This document shows positions 58,014-64,000 of a stretch of 64,000 bases of DNA, piece by piece. The notes below the pieces were generated by a model. It ran no database searches, was not told the DNA's origin, and worked only from the letters and a program-made list of their open reading frames with translations. Source of the stretch: Ostrinia nubilalis (lineage: Eukaryota > Arthropoda > Insecta > Lepidoptera > Crambidae). A program made the translations under genes and the position numbers. Within the stretch, counting starts at the first letter, position 1. Every line of letters begins with the position of its first letter. The stretch covers positions 3,182,001 through 3,246,000 of the forward strand of contig NC_087109.1 in the NCBI RefSeq assembly GCF_963855985.1, read 5' to 3'.

Positions 58014-59548
58014 AAACAGACGTTCTCTTGTTAACTGATATTTTTGAAAAGTTTAGAAAAACTTGCAAATTTCATTATCAATTAGATCCTGCTTTCTATG
58101 TAACCGCTCCTAGTTTATCATTCGATGCAATGCTTTACAAAACTGGAGTCGAGTTGGAGCTCATAGATGACCTTGCCATAGTGCGTATGATTCAATCAGG
58201 CATCAGAGGAGGAGTATGCATGTGTTCGCACAGGCATGCCAACGCCAATAACAAATACATGAACGAATACGATCCCTTAAAACCAGATACCTTTGTAGTT
58301 TACATAGATTGCAATAACTTATACGGATTCAGTATGTGTCAATCTCTACCGCTGTCGAATTTTAGATTTTTAAACCAGACAGAAATTGAATGTCTCGATA
58401 TTGTTAATGTTCCTGCTGATGCAGAGTATGGTTTCATTCTTGAGGTTGACTTAAGCTATCCGAAAGAGTTACATGACAGGCACAATGATTTACCATTTTG
58501 TCCTGAGAAATGCATTCCACCGGGGGGTAAGACTTTTAAGCTCGTGCCTAATCTTTACGACAAGTACTTCTACGTCATCCACTATGTTCACTTGAAAACA
58601 TGTTTGAAACATGGGCTGATATTAAAAAAAATACATCGAGTCATAACGTTTCAACAAAGTCCTTACTTAAAACAATATATCGATCTAAATACGAGTTTAA
58701 GACAACAGGCTCAATCTACATTTGAACAAGACTTTTTTAAGTTGCTCAATAACAGCATTTTTGGTAAAACCTTAGAAAACAGCGAAAAAAGAGTTAATGT
58801 ACATTTAGTTAACGAATGGAGTGACCACAATAATGTAACAAAAAAGAAAATAACTGCCAATAAATTAATTGCAAGCTCTAGTTTTCACAGTGTTTCAATT
58901 TTCACTGAAAATTTAGTCGCAATACAAACAAAACCTGAACGGGTGATTTTGGATAAGCCAATATACATAGGGTTTACGGTGTTAGAGTTATCTAAAAGCC
59001 ACATGTATGACTTTCATTATTCAGTTTTTGAACCATCGTATAAAAACAAATTACAAATGTGTTACACGGATACGGATAGTTTCGTTTACCAAATTGAAAC
59101 CGAAAACTTTTACAAAGATTTAAAAGAAACCTTCTTACATTATTTCGACACAAGCAATTTTTTCAAAGAAAATGTATATGGCTTACCGCTTCTAAATAAA
59201 AAGATTCCTGGACTTTTCAAAGACGAAATGGGAGGAAACATTATAACAGAGTTTGTTGGATTACGTTCAAAGTTGTATTGTGTAAAGACCATTAATACTA
59301 CAATTAAAAAAGCAAAGGGAGTAAAGAAGAGTGTTGTTCGCGATATACAAATATCAGACTATAAAAAAACTTTGTATCACGGCAATATAGTGCGGAAAAC
59401 AAATATTTTATTTAAGTCAATCAAACACAACATTTTTACTCGCAGTCTCAACAAAGTAGCGCTATCCAGTAATGATGATAAACGTTTTGTTTCGGCTGAC
59501 AAGGTGTCAACAAGAGCTTGGGGGCATACATCCATTCTAAACATTTAA
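57848..59548 (+). CDS. polB: Protein-primed family B DNA polymerase, C-terminal part (frame broken)
   Basis: Continues the polymerase in the frame one base back. The true frame is already open from about 57,767, so the ATG at 57,848 is internal, not a real start. Numbering from that ATG: exonuclease motif III YLKTD (D58); palm motif A YIDCNNLYG (D154); motif B NNSIFGK (N302 to K307); motif C YTDTDS (D408, D410); then KIPGLFKDEMGG and EFVGLRSKLYC, conserved near the end of protein-primed polymerases. All catalytic residues are present, so the single frameshift is the only visible lesion. Stops at 59,546-59,548; AATAAA at 59,671. It could be a sequencing error; a programmed slip is less likely because the run is not a canonical heptamer. 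Confidence 0.85.
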   Translation: MDNWDRFKERCLPEKKEFYSSLTNEHITDEDYEHAQSFWSQFNIKNLGQYTKLYLKTDVLLLTDIFEKFRKTCKFHYQLDPAFYVTAPSLSFDAMLYKTGVELELIDDLAIVRMIQSGIRGGVCMCSHRHANANNKYMNEYDPLKPDTFVVYIDCNNLYGFSMCQSLPLSNFRFLNQTEIECLDIVNVPADAEYGFILEVDLSYPKELHDRHNDLPFCPEKCIPPGGKTFKLVPNLYDKYFYVIHYVHLKTCLKHGLILKKIHRVITFQQSPYLKQYIDLNTSLRQQAQSTFEQDFFKLLNNSIFGKTLENSEKRVNVHLVNEWSDHNNVTKKKITANKLIASSSFHSVSIFTENLVAIQTKPERVILDKPIYIGFTVLELSKSHMYDFHYSVFEPSYKNKLQMCYTDTDSFVYQIETENFYKDLKETFLHYFDTSNFFKENVYGLPLLNKKIPGLFKDEMGGNIITEFVGLRSKLYCVKTINTTIKKAKGVKKSVVRDIQISDYKKTLYHGNIVRKTNILFKSIKHNIFTRSLNKVALSSNDDKRFVSADKVSTRAWGHTSILNI

Positions 59549-60056
59549 CTAAGCATAACATTGAACCAAGAATTAGGTAATTAAAATTAAATTATAATAC
59601 TTTCCTTAGTTGTACGATTTTCTTTATTATAATAGATAACCTAAGCTAATTAAGATAATATTAAGTTTCAAATAAATGTAATTAATTAATAAGGTACCTA
59701 CCTATAAATAAATGATGACAAATTATTTACTTGGGTTTTATTTCTTATACGTAAAGACATTGGTTCACGTTAACTCAATAAGATCATGTTTAGACATGTT
59801 TTAAAGTGTGATATTAATCATCGCATAGAAACGGTGAGATCGTAATATGACATCGATCACACGTTAGGAATCAATTTACTACATTTATTTTGCAACGCTG
59901 AGGAAACTTTTACAGGTTTGGACATGAAGTTAATTAATAGCACGTGGCATAGCCGGTGCGTCTCATGTTACCTATTTGATATAAGCAACCAATAGATTTT
60001 ATTTAGTTATCAATTCGACTTTGTTGCGTTCAAACTTGTTTGGGTTAAAAGTTAAA
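59549..60056 (+). promoter_or_regulatory. Intergenic region and promoter of the bicistronic unit
   Basis: Contains two AATAAA signals for the polymerase transcript (59,671 and 59,706) and, further on, TATAAG at 59,980-59,985, about 75 bases before the next ATG. This is a reasonable TATA element for the small-protein transcript. No open frame. Confidence 0.5.
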
Positions 60057-60320
60057 ATGGCTCAACGTAGTCACAGTCATCTTACCTCACCACAAGCCAG
60101 CTACGTTCTTTCAATCGATAGTAGAGTCCCCAAGCACGTAATTAAAATTGAAATTATGGAAGCAGTGGAAGTGTCAAACGATGAAGTGGACATTCAAAGT
60201 CGTGCAAAAACTCAATACATTGTGTACGAAAATTGTGATGATGTATATTTTAGCGCGCTGCAACTGATGTCACACATCAGTTCCAAACTGCGAGACCGCA
60301 ACGAAAGACCTACCTTGTGA
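60057..60320 (+). CDS. Small protein A of the virus-like element
   Basis: ATG at 60,057 opens an 87-codon frame (MAQRSHSHLTSPQASYVLSI at the start). The unspliced stop is TGA 60,318-60,320, but a GTGAGT donor starts at 60,317 and a TTCTTTACAG acceptor ends at 60,453. After splicing the protein gains one lysine and stops at TGA 60,458-60,460, which overlaps the ATG of the next gene. Motifs HVIKIEIMEAVEV and TQYIVYENCDDVYFSALQLM resemble the next protein. No known family recognised. It follows a TATA-like element and is probably expressed with its neighbour from one transcript. Confidence 0.6.
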   Translation: MAQRSHSHLTSPQASYVLSIDSRVPKHVIKIEIMEAVEVSNDEVDIQSRAKTQYIVYENCDDVYFSALQLMSHISSKLRDRNERPTL

Positions 60321-60456
60321 GTGGGAAATAATTAATTATCAATCAGGTATGTAGTATTTTAGTATTTTTAAGTGTTTTATTGTGTGGTTAACTATTTACC
60401 TAATTATTAGTTAAAGCAACTTTATTACAATTTATTCTCTTTATTCTTTACAGAAA

Positions 60457-60855
60457 ATGACTGACGTATATGATGATTTTCCTCAATACGCTCAAGACCC
60501 GTTACAACAGTTCACTCAGCAATACAAAGATTTATTTGGGGTGGAATCGACGCAAATTGATCAAAAACGTAAAAAACGAGTTTCTCCAAAAAATAATAAG
60601 CGGATAACTCCAAAATCTTTTGTGGTGTGTAACGAACAGAAAGGCTTCAAAATGATCCAGATAAAGGTGGTGGACCTGGTCTGCGAGCGTGACCGAGCAA
60701 ATTCGAACTCATCATCATCTACGTCAGATGCTGACAGCGAGTGCGTGTTACTTAGTGCCCAATACGTAGTCCATGACGCAGTGGACGAAATAATGGATAT
60801 GACAGAATGTGTAATTAAGAAGATATCAAAAAAGTTAACTGGTTCTAACTTTTAA
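60457..60855 (+). CDS. Small protein B of the virus-like element
   Basis: 132 residues from ATG 60,457 to TAA at 60,853-60,855; AATAAA at 60,893. It starts directly after a splice acceptor (60,453), so it is the second frame of a spliced transcript. N-terminal half is polar with a basic cluster (QKRKKRVSPKNNKRITPK), a likely nuclear signal. Then KMIQIKVVDLVCE, a serine/aspartate-rich stretch (NSNSSSSTSDADSE), and AQYVVHDAVDEIMDMTECVI. The last two blocks align by pattern with protein A, so the pair look like tandem duplicates. Function unknown. Confidence 0.6.
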   Translation: MTDVYDDFPQYAQDPLQQFTQQYKDLFGVESTQIDQKRKKRVSPKNNKRITPKSFVVCNEQKGFKMIQIKVVDLVCERDRANSNSSSSTSDADSECVLLSAQYVVHDAVDEIMDMTECVIKKISKKLTGSNF

Positions 60856-61016
60856 TTGATTATGTTTTTTAATATAGTTGTAAATGTAATGAAATAAATT
60901 ATTATGCAAAAACGATGTTTTTACTCAGTTCCCTAGGAATACATATTTAGGTATAAAAATAAACACAAAGTTTAATTCCATATTTCAATTATTTATTACA
61001 GTAAAGTGAATATTTA
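60856..61016. terminator. Convergent 3' ends of the two transcription units
   Basis: Plus-strand AATAAA at 60,893-60,898. On the minus strand AATAAA (61,018 down to 61,013) overlaps the stop codon of the last gene, with a second at about 60,992. The opposing poly(A) signals are about 115 bases apart. Confidence 0.55.
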
Positions 61017-61511
61017 TTAATTAAACACATTGTTATCTACACACCATTTCTTTAAACTTAAAACATTTCGTAACGCACAATACTTGTCATGATAAAAACA
61101 ATTAAATAAAATTTTATCTTTACAATATAGTTCATTAAGACTATTCAAATTAGGAGTACCCTTACGAGTTATATCAATAACACTATTATTATTATTACAC
61201 AACTCTTGCATCCATTTTACTTTTTCTTCCCCTTTGACTATAATTTTTTTATTTTTCAAAAAACCAGTCATCATTCTATGAAATTCTCTGTAGTCTATGT
61301 AGCCCTCACTCCATAAATAGCCTCTATTTCTTTCGATCCAACGAACACATTTCTTTTCTTCATCAGTCAGTGCAGAAAACGGATACGGGGGCTTTATTAA
61401 AAACACATAGGTATACTCTACATTAGCTACTGCCATTTCTTTAACCAAGAATTTATTATTGCTGTCCTTAAACCCTTGCAAATCAACGATTACTGTATTA
61501 TAATTATTCAT
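61017..61511 (-). CDS. 164-residue protein, possibly RNase H-fold nuclease-like
   Basis: Last gene of the minus-strand run. Its ATG (61,511-61,509) overlaps the capsid gene's TGA (61,510-61,508). It starts MNNYNTVIVDLQGFKDSNNK, a beta-strand plus acidic residue pattern like the first strand of RNase H-fold exonucleases (with D-x-Q where D-x-E would be expected). Later blocks are EGYIDYREFHRMMTGF, IIVKGEEKVKWMQELC and a C-terminal His/Cys-rich region (NCFYHDKYCALRN, LKKWC). I have seen this general type beside insect Polinton-like genes, but no catalytic assignment is secure. The stop codon overlaps the poly(A) signal. Confidence 0.6.
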   Translation of the reverse strand: MNNYNTVIVDLQGFKDSNNKFLVKEMAVANVEYTYVFLIKPPYPFSALTDEEKKCVRWIERNRGYLWSEGYIDYREFHRMMTGFLKNKKIIVKGEEKVKWMQELCNNNNSVIDITRKGTPNLNSLNELYCKDKILFNCFYHDKYCALRNVLSLKKWCVDNNVFN

Positions 61512-62716
61512 GATAGTTTCTTTACAATGTTACTCAAAGGCTTATATTCGTATAAACAATCGTTTAAAATCAGGCAGTATGCAGCTGTCTTATCTGGAAT
61601 TTCTTGGTCTGTCTCAATTTCGACTCTCACATCAATAGATCCTTTCAGTGTTTCGTGTTGTCGTGAACAGTCAATAACGAATAAAGGGGCAACGTCTCTA
61701 AATTCTTTTAAACTCAGCAACGGCTCTGAACGACGTCCGTGATACGACTGCTGAAATCTTGTATATTGTTCGTATAATAAAGTGAACTTGTCATCTGAGA
61801 AACTGATGTTCAACCCTTCATAGGGATAATACGACGAATTTAAAAAGACTCTTACATCACGTACATGACAATGATCAAACTCTGCCATTGACAATTGACT
61901 GTTGTGTTTGCGGTTGGTTTGTAAGGCTATTACAACAAATCGCGGTTTCTCTGTTTGGGATGCAGTTTTGATAGACCAAGTATGCTTACGTGTTTGAGGA
62001 AGTAATGGGTATTCATACAGATCCCAATTACGAAATGCTAGAGGAATAGCACGATCTTTCTCTAAATGCTTTAATAAATTTATTCTTTCTCGATCTGACA
62101 CTTTGATATGTGGCACTCTCCAAATAATTTTACTAATTATAATGTCATCTACAACTTCTCCTGTATTTAATTTGATAGAATTAAGATTCGTATTGCTTCT
62201 AAGTAACACTAACTCGTGTTTACAGTTCATGATTATTTTTTCATAGTCTTCTGCGAATCCTAATATCTTGTTTAGCGGAATGGATAAGGAAAACGCCCCA
62301 CCTCCAGTATTATTGGTTCCCATAGTTGACCAACCCCAAACTCGTGCATATTTTGATTCATTTTCATTTAGCGATAGATAAGATTTTATTGTTGTAGTTA
62401 TACCTGCATTTTTTATTTTATCTATTTCTACTCCATTCAATTCATACCGAATATCTTGAAATAGGAACAATGCCGGATTATTAATGAAATGTACCTCAGA
62501 TATTTTTGCTTTAGTTGTGGTGTTATAAACATTCACTTTCCCCTCGATATACAAACTACTAAGTGAAGGCAATACGTATAGATCTTGTTGATTAATAGGA
62601 ATTCTTATTTCATCATTCTTGTTGAAACTTGTCACGTACGGTTTGTATGAATGATATTCGAAACTTTCAATGCTGTTGTCGTATGATGTTTGTTGAGATA
62701 TATTTAGAATATTCAT
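61508..62716 (-). CDS. Candidate major capsid protein (double jelly-roll type)
   Basis: 402 residues, intact from ATG 62,716 to TGA 61,508. Strand-rich throughout, without membrane segments or a signal. Recognisable blocks are NNPALFLFQDIRYELNGVEI near residue 85-105, KPRFVVIALQT near 260, and LFVIDCSRQHE followed by AAYCLILNDCLYEYKPLSNI near the end. Its size and its place between a penton-like and other virion genes fit the hexon-type capsid of Polinton/adintovirus relatives; it is somewhat short for that family, so the fold needs a structure check. The start overlaps the previous gene's stop and the stop overlaps the next gene's start (ATGA both times). Confidence 0.65.
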   Translation of the reverse strand: MNILNISQQTSYDNSIESFEYHSYKPYVTSFNKNDEIRIPINQQDLYVLPSLSSLYIEGKVNVYNTTTKAKISEVHFINNPALFLFQDIRYELNGVEIDKIKNAGITTTIKSYLSLNENESKYARVWGWSTMGTNNTGGGAFSLSIPLNKILGFAEDYEKIIMNCKHELVLLRSNTNLNSIKLNTGEVVDDIIISKIIWRVPHIKVSDRERINLLKHLEKDRAIPLAFRNWDLYEYPLLPQTRKHTWSIKTASQTEKPRFVVIALQTNRKHNSQLSMAEFDHCHVRDVRVFLNSSYYPYEGLNISFSDDKFTLLYEQYTRFQQSYHGRRSEPLLSLKEFRDVAPLFVIDCSRQHETLKGSIDVRVEIETDQEIPDKTAAYCLILNDCLYEYKPLSNIVKKLS

Positions 62717-62859
62717 TTTATCAACCCGATTAGCCTTAGAAATTCTTTATTGGTCTTGGTAAGCTTCTTTTTTAGTTGAAACGGTGTGCTTTTGCGAGAT
62801 GATCTTCGAGGAATGGCTTGGGTATACGACTGAGGGGGGTTTTTATTGAAATTTATCAT
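62713..62859 (-). CDS. 48-residue basic protein
   Basis: ATG at 62,859-62,857 overlaps the penton-like gene's TGA (62,858-62,856). The frame ends with TGA 62,715-62,713, overlapping the capsid ATG (62,716-62,714). Strongly basic (PRRSSRKS, QLKKKLTK), few acidic residues, with a hydrophobic end (EFLRLIGLIK). Size and charge suggest a virion core or DNA-condensing peptide, by analogy with small core proteins of adenovirus-like particles. Inference only. Exact fit between two overlapping start/stop pairs argues it is translated. Confidence 0.6.
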   Translation of the reverse strand: MINFNKNPPQSYTQAIPRRSSRKSTPFQLKKKLTKTNKEFLRLIGLIK

Positions 62860-63531
62860 TTTTTTCTGAAATGTAAATACAGCTGGACTTCTTCACCTCG
62901 TAAATTTATCTCTTTATTGTCAGCGTCCAACAACCGTATATTGATAGCACTTATAGAATTTTGATTAACAGGAAAATAAATTAAGTTTTTAGGTAGGTAT
63001 CTCAATTATTCGATAACCAGGTGGAACATTAGGCACAAATTCATAAATAATGTGACTGGCTTTCCCGTTTACAAAGGAACCACTAACTACGTCGCATTCG
63101 ATTCTCACAATGGTTGTTGATAGAATGCTAACAGGGTACTGTGAATCAGTACTTATATTAGCATGTATTGTCTCCATTCCAAAACCTAGTATTTTACCAA
63201 TTGATTCACTTTTATTAAAATGAACATCTTTGGAGCAAAAAAGGTTTGTCTTCAATGTATTGTTATTGCAAGTTAGTTTTAATACAGTGTTCTTCATATT
63301 GTCTTTTAAATAATCACAAATATCCTGAAGCTCATAAGATCCTTCAGGAATCTCGATGATTTCATTTTCACCATAATGAAACTTATTGTTTCGTTTATCG
63401 ATATTAGGAATAGAGTTAAAAGTTGAGAAATACAAAAGACCTCATTCATATTCTCCTCGAAGTTCCAAACTTGGTGAATAATTTGTTGTTAAAGAGGCTC
63501 CACTTCCAGTTAAAGATACAGTGAAAGACAT
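62856..63531 (-). pseudogene. Penton-like minor capsid protein, broken twice
   Basis: ATG at 63,531-63,529, 16 bases after the protease stop. The frame starts MSFTVSLTGSGASLTTNYSP and meets a TGA at codon 30 (63,444-63,442), after which the same frame resumes and runs to 62,989. A second break lies at about 62,990-62,999, where ACCT is duplicated in tandem (AGGTAGGT on the plus strand). Downstream the right frame continues to TGA 62,858-62,856. Without the 4 extra bases the whole would be 224 codons including stop. Blocks such as KFHYGENEIIEIPEGSYELQ and SESIGKILGFG resemble vertex (penton) single jelly-roll proteins of Polinton-like viruses. Two lesions make the current copy non-functional unless they are assembly errors. 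Confidence 0.7.
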
Positions 63532-63547
63532 TTTTATACTAACACAT

Positions 63548-63949
63548 TTATTTATTTCGTTTGCTATTTAAATGCTTTTTCCAATAATTTCTTAAAAATT
63601 TTAGACACAAATGACCACAATTAGTAGTGCCGTAAGCTTGATGTCTTACATAATTGTAGTTTATAGGCAAGGCATACATATATTTCATTAATTCTAACGG
63701 TGGTTTTAAATTACCAAAACTATCATAATATTCTACGTAATTGTTTTGCTTTACAAAGGCCACCCAATGCGTACCTGGATTTATGTTGCTATCCAAATTT
63801 AATATTCCACATTCTATTTTTCTAGGTTTCAAAGGTAACGTATCTCTCATGTAAACACCGCGAAAGTAAGGAATGTCGCTAGCATGTTCCAAAATATCGA
63901 GGTTAGTGAGCGCACGTCTAGGTAGCCGCTTAATCAGTTTTTTGATGGG
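63548..63949 (-). CDS. Adenain-type cysteine protease
   Basis: Capsid-maturation protease of the adenovirus/Polinton type (family C5). Open from 63,949 (after a stop at 63,952-63,950) to TAA 63,550-63,548. No ATG precedes the conserved part: the only upstream candidates are non-ATG codons such as TTG at 63,892; the first ATG falls at VYMRD. Counting from that TTG, the catalytic set is complete: H42 (GTHWVAF), D57 (YYDSFG), Q85 and C92 (Q then C seven residues on, in NCGHLCL). The missing start suggests an upstream exon, a non-ATG start, or lost N-terminal sequence. It heads the minus-strand run within this window. Confidence 0.8.
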   Translation of the reverse strand, partial: PIKKLIKRLPRRALTNLDILEHASDIPYFRGVYMRDTLPLKPRKIECGILNLDSNINPGTHWVAFVKQNNYVEYYDSFGNLKPPLELMKYMYALPINYNYVRHQAYGTTNCGHLCLKFLRNYWKKHLNSKRNK

Positions 63950-64000
63950 TTAAGATATAACCCTGCTCCTTTTTTATGAGGTTTAATATATAATCCTTTT

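Overview
This is a gene-poor, AT-rich window of an insect nuclear genome, almost certainly a moth or butterfly. The evidence is the dense load of Helitron-like elements with TC...CTAG ends, RTE-type LINE tails ending in GATGAT repeats, tRNA-derived SINEs, and many MITEs with readable target-site duplications (TSDs). These point to Lepidoptera; I could not run a search to name the species.

Layout. Bases 1-33,700 hold no host gene I can support. They are stacked transposon debris, often nested two or three deep (for example 5,465-7,919, 18,418-19,042, 20,977-22,817 and 26,893-27,420). At 33,778-34,405 and 47,279-47,426 lie two in-frame exons of a rhodopsin-class neuropeptide receptor (TM1 to TM4) of the allatotropin/orexin receptor type. 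They are separated by a 12.9-kb intron filled with transposons, including a 6.9-kb composite inverted-repeat element. Exons for TM5-TM7 were not found, so the gene probably continues past the window and its next intron may contain everything to the right.

From 51.4 to 52.5 kb there is a 25-bp-arm hairpin followed by a 189-bp higher-order tandem repeat. From about 54.5 kb to the right edge lies the most interesting object: a Polinton/Maverick- or adintovirus-like integrated virus. On the plus strand it has a spliced basic protein whose start codon is split by an intron, a protein-primed family B DNA polymerase (frameshifted), and a spliced bicistronic unit of two small related proteins. On the minus strand there is a compact run: adenain-type protease, penton-like jelly-roll protein (broken), a 48-residue basic protein, a candidate double-jelly-roll capsid protein, and a 164-residue protein that may be nuclease-like. 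The two strands converge near 60.9-61.0 kb.

The striking common theme is translation coupling. Three successive minus-strand junctions, and a fourth on the plus strand that exists only after splicing, have the stop and next start overlapping as ATGA. The polymerase (one frameshift) and the penton-like gene (one nonsense codon and one 4-bp tandem duplication) are damaged, while the other frames are open. No integrase or packaging ATPase is visible; the element runs off the right edge.
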